Below, piece after piece: positions 46,707 through 55,023 of a stretch of 64,000 nt of DNA. The DNA is taken from positions 1 through 64,000 of the forward strand of contig JAJQDT010000104.1 in NCBI GenBank assembly GCA_021202075.1, read 5' to 3'. This DNA is from Lachnospiraceae bacterium. GTDB taxonomy: Bacteria > Bacillota > Clostridia > Lachnospirales > Lachnospiraceae. The notes below the pieces were generated by a model, which saw only the letters and a program-made list of their open reading frames with translations, was not told the DNA's origin and did not search any database. The first letter of the stretch is position 1; the number at the start of each line of letters is the position of its first letter. Both the position numbers and the translations under genes were made by a program.

Positions 46707-46742
46707 CCCAGAGTGCTGCAACACTCTGGGTTTTCGCTTTTT
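46707..46742. terminator. Strong terminator hairpin downstream of the small peptide gene
   Basis: AACCCAGAGTGCTGCAACACTCTGGGTTTTCGCTTTTTT. Confidence 0.8.
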
Positions 46743-46823
46743 TACATACATTATTGTCATTTTGCTTTCGCTTTTACAGCTTAGCACATTCTTCATCGTT
46801 TTGCAAGCATTTTTTGTTTTTAT

Positions 46824-48011
46824 TTATATACCCTTCAGTGACTGGAGAGGATGAGCCAAAACTCCCTGGATTTTTTTGATTCGGGCGAATGTATTCGCGT
46901 ATTTTTTTCCTATCTTAATATAGCGCTTGTTTTCTGCCAGGCTGCACCCTTTTGCCTGTAAATCATAAACAGCGGCGGTCAGAAAGTCAATCTTTTTATC
47001 ATCAGGCATTGCATTGAAAAAAGCTTCCACATCATCTCGAAAATAAGCGTTTTCCCGCTCCCATTTGGGCACATTTTTTACCTGGGAAGAAAACAGAGGG
47101 CGGTTATCCTTAAGATATTCGCGGACAACCCGGTCGTTGCCTTCTTTAAAATGGGCGAGAAAGTCCTCGGTTTCCTTTGGGGAGAGGGCGTTGTACTGAT
47201 CCTCCTCCGGCATTTTGGCGGAAATGGATTTGGCAAAGGTGCTGTAGCTCATTTTTTCTTCAAGGGAAAGCGCACTCATCCGGTTTACCATCAGCTGAAG
47301 CTCAACAGCGTTCCCTTTCAGACCGGGATTGACATCCTGATCGGGCGGCTGCAGGGAAATGCCCGCAGGCAAACCGATGGCGTCGGCGAAATCCGCGTAA
47401 ATAGAGCCGCCGACCCAGGAAGAAGGCTCAAAACGGCGGACAATGATATTCTCCCGGCCAACCTGGGAGGCGAGCCGATCCAGCGCGGCTGCATAGTCTG
47501 TGACCAGAGGCTCATGCGCAAGCATCCATTCCAGGTGATCCGGAAGGGAGATGACCATGGTCCCTTCTTTTACGAACTGATTCCAGCGGGAAATCAGATA
47601 GTTGTCCTGCCGACGGAGATATACGATTATTTTGATGGTATATCCAAAATCAGCCGCGTCCTTTTTTAACAGGGCAAGCGGGCTCTGTTTGTTATAATTG
47701 ATCGAACGCCAGAAGCTTTCGTCTGTGAGAATCACATTGTCGTATTTTTTAAACTCTTCGTGTACCATATTAAATCCGAGCGCCAGTCGATCCTGCCAGG
47801 TCGTATCCTGATTCGGGATCGTATCATGCTCCACAGATGCTTCTATCAGAAAATGCCCGTTGCGCTGCGTGCGGACGCCGGGATACCGATAGGGGAAAAG
47901 CGGAAAACTATACCCGTACTCGTGGAAAAGGGCGTCATTTTTCTCGCACGCGACCTGAATGGAAGAGGTTGCAGTCTTAGGAGTACCCAGGTGCATATAC
48001 AGTGTTTTCAT
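46824..48011 (-). CDS. Sulfotransferase-like P-loop protein
   Basis: N-terminal 'MKTLYMHLGTPKTATSSIQVACEKN' resembles the PAPS-binding 5'-PSB loop; later 'IKIIVYLRRQDNYLISRWNQFVKEG' resembles a sulfotransferase 3'-PB region. Confidence 0.65.
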   Translation of the reverse strand: MKTLYMHLGTPKTATSSIQVACEKNDALFHEYGYSFPLFPYRYPGVRTQRNGHFLIEASVEHDTIPNQDTTWQDRLALGFNMVHEEFKKYDNVILTDESFWRSINYNKQSPLALLKKDAADFGYTIKIIVYLRRQDNYLISRWNQFVKEGTMVISLPDHLEWMLAHEPLVTDYAAALDRLASQVGRENIIVRRFEPSSWVGGSIYADFADAIGLPAGISLQPPDQDVNPGLKGNAVELQLMVNRMSALSLEEKMSYSTFAKSISAKMPEEDQYNALSPKETEDFLAHFKEGNDRVVREYLKDNRPLFSSQVKNVPKWERENAYFRDDVEAFFNAMPDDKKIDFLTAAVYDLQAKGCSLAENKRYIKIGKKYANTFARIKKIQGVLAHPLQSLKGI

Positions 48012-48062
48012 GGATTTGGTTCCTTCCTGATTTTACAGTTCGATTTATAGAGTAATGAGCCG

Positions 48063-48270
48063 TCCCCGCAGAAATCCGCAGAGGCGTATTTCTGCGGTGC
48101 GCGGGCTGTCGCCCTATAAAATCAAAAAGTCTGCCCCCTCTTAAGTGCAAGCACGACGCGGGTCATACTTTTTGATTTTGCACGGCTCGTAGCTTTCGCG
48201 AGTATCGCCCTTCGCGAAGCGAATCTTCATGGGCGATACGACCTGCCGACGAACGAAGTGAGGGGGCATT
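48063..48270. repeat. Cluster of large hairpins between the sulfotransferase-like and ABC-F genes
   Basis: CCGCAGAAAT...ATTTCTGCGG; AAAATCAAAAAGT...ACTTTTTGATTTT; GTATCGCCC...GGGCGATAC. Confidence 0.75.
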
Positions 48271-48275
48271 TCTTC

Positions 48276-49913
48276 TTAGTTGTCCTCCGGTTTCCCCTCT
48301 GTCGTGTAGATCTGGCGTTTTCTGGCCATCTCGTCGTTTTCAAGGTATTCGTCGTAGGTGGTGATCTTGTCAATCAGCTTTCCATTCGGAAGGATTTCCA
48401 TGATCCGGTTCGCGGTGGTCTGCACGATCTGGTGATCGCGCGAGGAGAAGAGGATGACGCCCGGGAATTTGATCATGCCGTTGTTGAGGGCAGTGATGGA
48501 CTCCATGTCCAGATGGTTGGTCGGCTCATCGAATATCAGGACGTTCGAGCCAGATATCATCATCTTGGAGAGCATGCATCGGACGCGCTCCCCGCCGGAG
48601 AGCACCTTCATCTTCTTCACACCGTCTTCCCCGGCGAAGAGCATCCGGCCGAGGAAACCGCGCACGTAGGTGGCGTCCTTGATCTCGGAGTAGCCGGTCA
48701 GCCAGTCTGTGATCGTCAGGTCATTGTCAAACTCTTTTGAACTGTCCTTTGGGAAATAGGACTGCGTGGTGGTCACACCCCATTTATAATGTCCCTCATC
48801 AGGTTCCATCTCGCCGGTCAGAATCTGGAAGAAGGTCGTCTTGGCGAGCTCGTTGCTTCCGACAAAAGCAACCTTGTCGTCATGGCCGAGCGTGAAGGTC
48901 AGGCTGTCAAGCACCTTCACGCCGTCGATGGTCTTGGAAAGATTTTCCACCATGAGCACCTCGTTGCCAATCTCGCGGTTCGGCCGAAAATCAATGTATG
49001 GGTATTTGCGGCTGGACGGCTTGATTTCATCGAGCTGAATCTTTTCCAGTGCGCGCTTTCTGGAAGTCGCCTGTTTGGACTTGGACGCATTTGCGGAGAA
49101 GCGGGAGATGAACTCCTGCAGCTCTTTGATTTTCTCTTCTTTTTTACGGTTGGCTTCCTTCATCTGCCGGATCAGAAGCTGACTGGATTCATACCAGAAA
49201 TCATAATTTCCGGCATAGAGCTGAATCTTGCCGTAGTCGATATCCGCGATCTGTGTGCAGACCTTATTCAGAAAATAGCGGTCATGGGAGACCACGATAA
49301 CGGTATTGTCAAAATTAATCAGGAACTCCTCGAGCCAGCTGATGGCGTCCAGGTCGAGGTGGTTCGTTGGCTCGTCGAGAAGGAGGATGTCCGGGTTGCC
49401 GAACAGGGCCCGGGCAAGAAGCACCTTGACTTTTTCGCTGCCGTTCAGGTCCTTCATGAGAGTGTAGTGCAGCTCTGTGTCGATGCCGAGCCCGTTCAGA
49501 AGCGTCGCTGCGTCGGATTCGGCCTCCCAGCCGTTCATCTCCGCGAATTCACCCTCCAGCTCGCTGGCGCGGATGCCATCCTCGTCGGAGAAATCCTCCT
49601 TCGCGTAAATTGCGTCCTTTTCATTCATAATGTCATAGAGCCGCTGGTTTCCCATGATGACAGTATCCAGAACCGGGAATTCGTCATATTTAAAATGATC
49701 CTGCTCCAGCACGGAGAGCCGCTGCCCGGGCGTCATTGCGACGTCGCCCTTCGTGGTTTCCAGCTGTCCGGAAAGAATCTTCAGGAACGTGGACTTGCCT
49801 GCTCCGTTTGCGCCAATCAGGCCGTAGCAGTTGCCTTCGGTAAATTTGATGTTGACATCCTCAAACAGAGCCTTTTTTCCGATTCTGAGAGTCACATTAT
49901 TTGCACTGATCAT
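48276..49913 (-). CDS. ABC-F family ATPase (YbiT-like)
   Basis: Two ABC domains: 'GLIGANGAGKSTFLKILSG', 'LLLDEPTNHLDLDAISWLEEFLINFDNTVIVVSHDRYFLNKVC', 'LSGGERVRCMLSKMMISGSNVLIFDEPTNHLDMESITALNNGMIKF'. Confidence 0.93.
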   Translation of the reverse strand: MISANNVTLRIGKKALFEDVNIKFTEGNCYGLIGANGAGKSTFLKILSGQLETTKGDVAMTPGQRLSVLEQDHFKYDEFPVLDTVIMGNQRLYDIMNEKDAIYAKEDFSDEDGIRASELEGEFAEMNGWEAESDAATLLNGLGIDTELHYTLMKDLNGSEKVKVLLARALFGNPDILLLDEPTNHLDLDAISWLEEFLINFDNTVIVVSHDRYFLNKVCTQIADIDYGKIQLYAGNYDFWYESSQLLIRQMKEANRKKEEKIKELQEFISRFSANASKSKQATSRKRALEKIQLDEIKPSSRKYPYIDFRPNREIGNEVLMVENLSKTIDGVKVLDSLTFTLGHDDKVAFVGSNELAKTTFFQILTGEMEPDEGHYKWGVTTTQSYFPKDSSKEFDNDLTITDWLTGYSEIKDATYVRGFLGRMLFAGEDGVKKMKVLSGGERVRCMLSKMMISGSNVLIFDEPTNHLDMESITALNNGMIKFPGVILFSSRDHQIVQTTANRIMEILPNGKLIDKITTYDEYLENDEMARKRQIYTTEGKPEDN

Positions 49914-50327
49914 TGAATAACCCCTTTAATCTTGATGATAGTTTTGATCCTGTGTTTTTAGCGGATAAATCTGTGTTTACGGATACACGCTATTATTTTA
50001 CCGAAACAGGAAGAAAATGCAAGCATTTTTATGATATTTCCGGTATTCTTTTTGAAACGAATATTGTTTGGACAATTCTGGCAGTGCAGTCGTCCGGCTT
50101 TAGTGTGGCGGCAGCGTTTTCTTATGGAGCCGGAGACGCCTCTAAAGTGGAGAAAGGCAATGATTTCAAAACAGAAGCGGATCCTTCGGCACGGTAAATA
50201 ATAATACAGCGTACAATTAATTGTTGAAAATCACAGGAATTTGCATTATACTTTTCCCATCATTATATGTTTTGTTTCTGAACGAATTTGGTATGGTGAG
50301 AAGGGAAGAGACCGAAAGGAGTAAAAA

Positions 50328-52589
50328 ATGAAATCAAACCGGCGTACTGAAAAATTTGTGATGGTTTGTTATCGTGCACTCTTATGTGTGATGTTTTTTT
50401 GCTGTGTGCTCATTATGACAGGTACCATTTCGACTGCCTATAATAATGTATTTGAAGAGCTATTGTCATCCAGTTTACGTATTGTACTGCCGATTTTGCT
50501 GGCGAGCATGATCTGTATTTTTCTTATTTTGTTTTACAGGTGGTTGGACGGTCTCAGGAAAAGTCAGTTAATTGTTTGTTCTGTAATTTTGTTTTTTATC
50601 ATGGCAGGTGCTTTTACTGTTGTTTTAACAAATTTTAGTACAGTGCCTAATACAGATGCCATGAAGGTGCAGGATTTTTCAGAGTATTTGGCTGCGACTG
50701 GAGAAACGAAAGTTATATCTGGTATGCCTTGGAGCAGCTACTATCAATATGTATCCAACAATTATTTTATTACGATTCTATATGTTTGGTTCTTTCGTTT
50801 CCTCAAGATTGCAGGGATTGATTCTGTGAACCGGTCATTACAAATCATGGCTGTATTAGGCATTATGCTTTCGTCATTGTTTATGTATATGATTGGAATA
50901 AGGATCGGGGGAATTTGCAAGGCTGTAAAGATTTTAACACTGTGTGTGATGAATCCGTTGTATTATCTTCTGGTTCTCTGGACTTACACGAATGTATATA
51001 GTATCCCATTTACAATAGCGGTTGTTTATTTTGGTATTTGTGTATATCAGGAGGAACGATCATTCTACAGGCTTGTATATTGTTCTTTTTCCGTATTGTG
51101 CGCTGTGGTTGGATTATCTATTCGTGGAACGGCGGCTTTTCCATTGATTGCTCTTGTTATCAGTGCATTTCTCTGGATGTTAAAAAAGAAAAAAAGAAAT
51201 GTGGTTTTTTTACAGTACCTTTTTGTGGGAATTCTTGTGGGCGGAATTGCATATGCCGGTATTTCCGGACTTGAAAACAGTTATTTTTCGGAACTTTCTG
51301 GTTCGAATTATCCTGCAACGCATTATTTGATGCTGGGTTCTCACAAGGAAGGAAAAGTAAACAGTGCAGATGTAGCTTTGAGTAAATCGTATGATACAAC
51401 AGAAGAAATCAGGGAAGTGACACTTCAAAAAATCATTGAAAATTATAAGTCGTTTGGCCTGACAGAATATATAGATTTTCTTTATCGTAAACTGGTTACA
51501 TCGTGGTGTTATGGAGATGGAGGAGACCTTCTAAAAAAAATAGGGCAGGATACAAAGCAGACAAAGTTGTATTCCTGGATTTTGGGGGATCGATCTGATG
51601 TTTATCAGTTATACGCTTATGCATTTCGAAGTGCTAACATTTTTTTAATGCTTATTGCACTGGCCGATATGCTTGGAAAGAGAGATAGGAACCCATATCA
51701 GTTTCTCTTTTTGTTGACGTTTTTCGGGGGAATATTGTTTCATTGTTTTTGGGAGGTAAAGGCTACTTATCAAATGCCTTTTGTATATTTTATGCTTTTG
51801 ATTGGCACAGATGGTGGCAACATCCTTGCAAAGAATTTGGGTGGGATTAGATTAAGCGCTCCAAAAAGAAAAAGCAGTCTTCCCATTTATTCGTTTTTGG
51901 CGTGTATTCTCGTTTTCTGCATTTCTTCGTATCATACTATGGTATATACCAGGGTAACTTTGCATGATTGGTCTGTGTGCAATATATCTACCAAAACTTC
52001 GAATCGGGTTTCGCCTGAAGAAGGGGTTTCTACTATTACACAAGAGTTTTATACATCGAAGTCGTTTAATCGTATTGTTATCCTGGCAGAAGTGGATGAA
52101 GAAGCGGAAGACTCAGCAGGCAGCTATCTGTTGAGTTTACTGGGAGAGGATGGGCAAACTATCTTTGAAACAGTGCTTTATGCGGCTGATATCCCTTCAA
52201 ACGGTGAAATTGTTGTTGATACTGGAGAAATCTGTCCTGATGGACGTGAAAAATACACAATCCGGCTGGAAAATTTGCAGGAAAGCAGTGAGACAATGTA
52301 CTTCTTGAAATTTAATAATACTACCATGGATATATACGAAGGGGCACTTACTGTTAATGATGAGGAATGGAATTATGATCTGTATCTGCGTGTCTATAGA
52401 GAATATCAGTCTATGTGGTGCTCAAAAAAGGTCGGTTTGCTTATTAACGGCGGCATATTTGCGGGAGCAGTGCTGCTTTGCCTGTGGATGCAATTAAGCT
52501 TAGATGGCAGGAAAATGAAACCTGGGCAGGGCATATCCCATGCAAAGCATGGGATGCCCACGCCCCGCAATCGGAGATTGGGGGCATAA
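50328..52589 (+). CDS. Polytopic membrane protein, probable GT39/ArnT-like glycosyltransferase
   Basis: Multiple TM segments, extracellular 'SNNYFITILYVWFFRFLKIAGI', C-terminal beta-rich region; last ~20 residues are encoded by a dispersed hairpin repeat. Confidence 0.6.
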   Translation: MKSNRRTEKFVMVCYRALLCVMFFCCVLIMTGTISTAYNNVFEELLSSSLRIVLPILLASMICIFLILFYRWLDGLRKSQLIVCSVILFFIMAGAFTVVLTNFSTVPNTDAMKVQDFSEYLAATGETKVISGMPWSSYYQYVSNNYFITILYVWFFRFLKIAGIDSVNRSLQIMAVLGIMLSSLFMYMIGIRIGGICKAVKILTLCVMNPLYYLLVLWTYTNVYSIPFTIAVVYFGICVYQEERSFYRLVYCSFSVLCAVVGLSIRGTAAFPLIALVISAFLWMLKKKKRNVVFLQYLFVGILVGGIAYAGISGLENSYFSELSGSNYPATHYLMLGSHKEGKVNSADVALSKSYDTTEEIREVTLQKIIENYKSFGLTEYIDFLYRKLVTSWCYGDGGDLLKKIGQDTKQTKLYSWILGDRSDVYQLYAYAFRSANIFLMLIALADMLGKRDRNPYQFLFLLTFFGGILFHCFWEVKATYQMPFVYFMLLIGTDGGNILAKNLGGIRLSAPKRKSSLPIYSFLACILVFCISSYHTMVYTRVTLHDWSVCNISTKTSNRVSPEEGVSTITQEFYTSKSFNRIVILAEVDEEAEDSAGSYLLSLLGEDGQTIFETVLYAADIPSNGEIVVDTGEICPDGREKYTIRLENLQESSETMYFLKFNNTTMDIYEGALTVNDEEWNYDLYLRVYREYQSMWCSKKVGLLINGGIFAGAVLLCLWMQLSLDGRKMKPGQGISHAKHGMPTPRNRRLGA

Positions 52590-52600
52590 CCCGGCGAGGG
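52534..52600 (+). repeat. Copy B of dispersed hairpin repeat, overlapping the 3' end of the upstream CDS
   Basis: TATCCCATGCAAAGCATGGGATGCCCACGCCCCGCAATCGGAGATTGGGGGCATAACCCGGCGAGGG. Confidence 0.8.
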
Positions 52601-52703
52601 GGGATTTTTGCGGCTAAAGTCGCACCCGGCTCGCGAAGCGGACAGGGAAAGAGGACTTCCTGCCCGATTGAACACGGCGGGAGAGAAGGAAATTTTCGGC
52701 CTC

Positions 52704-54335
52704 TCAGTCATCACTGGTATTTTCTGAGGAAGGATACAGGAGCTTCTGGTTATAGAAAGTAGACTTTTTGTTTAACTCTGCAAATAGATATTCATTCCCA
52801 TATTCTTCTGAAAGAGTCTCTGTGCCTGAGAAAAGATTCGTTCCAAGTGCAAGCCGGTCGCCTTCAATTTTTACTCCGAGACTTGCCAGTGCGGTAGGGA
52901 AGAAGTCCAGAGTGGTGAAGCTGCGGTTCTTAACGGCGTCCGTGTCGGCAACCGAGGAATCTACGTTTATGAAGACGTTGTAAACCTTGCGGATGGTTTC
53001 ACCGTTGTGCTTGTCATATGTATATTCCCCGTAGAAATCGGTATCCATGCTGCAATGGTCGCCCGTGATGATGATCGTCGTGTTTTCGTAGAAATCCTGT
53101 TCCTGTATCCAGCTTACAAACTCATAGACCTGTGAAGACGCGCATGCCCATACGTTTGCGTACTGATCATCGTAGGTATCTTGGCAGAGTTCACAGACAT
53201 AGCCATCCTGATGATGAGTATCGACGGTAATCATGGAAAAATTGAAGGGCTCATCATTTTCCGCAATTTCAAGCAGCTTTTCTTTTGCAAACGCATAGAG
53301 CTTTTCGTCTTCGAAGCCCCACCATACCTTGTAGTTCTCATCAATTTTGCCATCGGTGATGGCTCTTTTATAGTCGTAGATATCATAATTCCCGTGCTGT
53401 GTAAAATAGCTGGTACGTCCGCCAAAATTGAAATTGGAACCGGCCATAAAATAATTTGTATATCCATTTTCTTCCAGAATATCACCCAGTGTGGTTGCTC
53501 CAGGGAGAAAATAATCATAGTTTTTCATGGTATTGTCGATATTCTTTGCAGAGTAGCCGTAAAGCTTTAGCGGGAGCCCGGCTGTCTGAGCGACCAGACC
53601 GGCAATTGTCCATCCGCAGGCCGGGGCAACAGAAGCTCCTTCAATCAAATCTGATTGAGAAAAACTGATATATGTATTTGCAAGCTCTGTCATCTCCGGT
53701 ATGTAGTTTACATCAAAAAGTCCTCCGGATTCTGTATCCTGTGCGGAGGATTCCGCGGATTCCATGTAGATCCAGATCAGATTCCGCTTTTCGGAAGGAA
53801 ATTCGATGCTGACACTGTTTGGGTCGGTGTAGACTTCCTCTATAAAGGCAGAACGGTGAATCTGGTTATTGACAAAGGAATAAAGGCCGAATGCATTGTT
53901 GGCAATCAAAACAACTGCAACAAAGCCGGCAACAGTGCCGACTGAAAAAAAACCGGCATGGAACCGTGGGGGGAACAGCTGAATGGTCTTTTCTTTTTTG
54001 GGTGTGCGGATAATCAGACGATAGAGAAACCTTCCGGGAAAATGAAAAAGAAGGACAAACAGCAGGAATATGACAAGTGCCGGCAGAAGCGCGGTTGTAA
54101 GATAGCTGTTGATAAAAGCAGAAGAGGTGCCTTCCAGAGACATACTAAGCGTAAAGACAATCTCATCCATGCCGATATTGCCATAATTTGATATACCCCA
54201 TTGCACACTGAAAAAAAGTAATAGAACCAAAAAGATTAGGAGATAGATTACGGTATGCAGGATTCCTTCTAATCGTTTATTCCATTTATTCCGTTTATTA
54301 ACTGATTTGATTTTTTCTTTTCGCATTGCCATCAT
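52704..54335 (-). CDS. LTA synthase family sulfatase-fold protein (phosphoglycerol transferase-like)
   Basis: N-terminal TM helices, then 'NLIWIYMESAESSAQ', 'SVAPACGWTIAGLVAQTAGLPL', 'TVDTHHQDGYVC', 'IIITGDHCSMDTDFYG'. Confidence 0.88.
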   Translation of the reverse strand: MMAMRKEKIKSVNKRNKWNKRLEGILHTVIYLLIFLVLLLFFSVQWGISNYGNIGMDEIVFTLSMSLEGTSSAFINSYLTTALLPALVIFLLFVLLFHFPGRFLYRLIIRTPKKEKTIQLFPPRFHAGFFSVGTVAGFVAVVLIANNAFGLYSFVNNQIHRSAFIEEVYTDPNSVSIEFPSEKRNLIWIYMESAESSAQDTESGGLFDVNYIPEMTELANTYISFSQSDLIEGASVAPACGWTIAGLVAQTAGLPLKLYGYSAKNIDNTMKNYDYFLPGATTLGDILEENGYTNYFMAGSNFNFGGRTSYFTQHGNYDIYDYKRAITDGKIDENYKVWWGFEDEKLYAFAKEKLLEIAENDEPFNFSMITVDTHHQDGYVCELCQDTYDDQYANVWACASSQVYEFVSWIQEQDFYENTTIIITGDHCSMDTDFYGEYTYDKHNGETIRKVYNVFINVDSSVADTDAVKNRSFTTLDFFPTALASLGVKIEGDRLALGTNLFSGTETLSEEYGNEYLFAELNKKSTFYNQKLLYPSSENTSDD

Positions 54336-54337
54336 CC

Positions 54338-54862
54338 TTATTTTGTAAATACATCGGTGTTTGCAGCTGCACCTGATCCTGTGTCAATACAGGTACCCGT
54401 ACCGGTGCCAGTATTTGTTCTGATGCCGGTATTCGTATTAGCATTTGTATCTGCGCCGAGTGGTTCACTTACTTTGGCAGCGGCATTGACATCGTGATAA
54501 ACCGCTGCGTTTTTTTTATCCCTGGATTCTGTCTTATGCCTGTCTGCTCTGATGATTTGCAGTTCAAAATCCATCCGTTTTTCAATAGCAGCCAGAATAA
54601 TACCAATAAGAACAGCAAGAATCATTGAGACGAAAAAGGCGACGAATCCATAGCGAATGTCGCGGATCCCTTCACTGTTAATAACGAATTCCACCCGCCC
54701 GAACGGATAGAGCAGCAGAGTGGTGAGAGCGGCGTCAAGAACCGCATACGCAATCATCTCGACGAGGCCAGTGATCAGATCCGGCGCTGATTTATCAGAA
54801 AGCTTCCGGATGATCAGCCAGGTAATGGCTGCCGGTCCGAAGATGTATAAAAACTGAAACAT
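54338..54862 (-). CDS. Small membrane protein with Asn/Thr/Gly-rich C-terminal tail
   Basis: TM segments 'LYIFGPAAITWLIIRKL' and 'YGFVAFFVSMILAVLIGIILAAIEKR', repetitive tail 'GADTNANTNTGIRTNTGTGTGTCIDTGSG'; 3 bp upstream of the LTA synthase-like gene. Confidence 0.65.
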   Translation of the reverse strand: MFQFLYIFGPAAITWLIIRKLSDKSAPDLITGLVEMIAYAVLDAALTTLLLYPFGRVEFVINSEGIRDIRYGFVAFFVSMILAVLIGIILAAIEKRMDFELQIIRADRHKTESRDKKNAAVYHDVNAAAKVSEPLGADTNANTNTGIRTNTGTGTGTCIDTGSGAAANTDVFTK

Positions 54863-54952
54863 AACAATGCTCTCCTTCCCTTACATACATATTTTTTACG
54901 TGGATATTACAAAAGCTTATGACAAAGTATAGTCGGATATTGAAAACTTGTC

Positions 54953-54983
54953 AATAAAAACACAGACCGCATTTTGGCGGCCT
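54953..54983 (-). terminator. Terminator after arylsulfotransferase gene
   Basis: Minus strand CACAGGCCGCCAAAATGCGGTCTGTGTTTTT. Confidence 0.65.
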
Positions 54984-55023
54984 GTGCAGGTGTTGTCAGG
55001 AATTATGATAGCCTGGCTCTTTA

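Noticed and set aside
48789-49916. 375-aa plus-strand ORF
   Set aside because: Antisense to the ABC-F gene; shadow ORF.
49913-50197. 94-aa plus-strand ORF between ABC-F and the GT-like gene
   Set aside because: No recognisable domain and starts at the divergent ABC-F start codon region; insufficient support.
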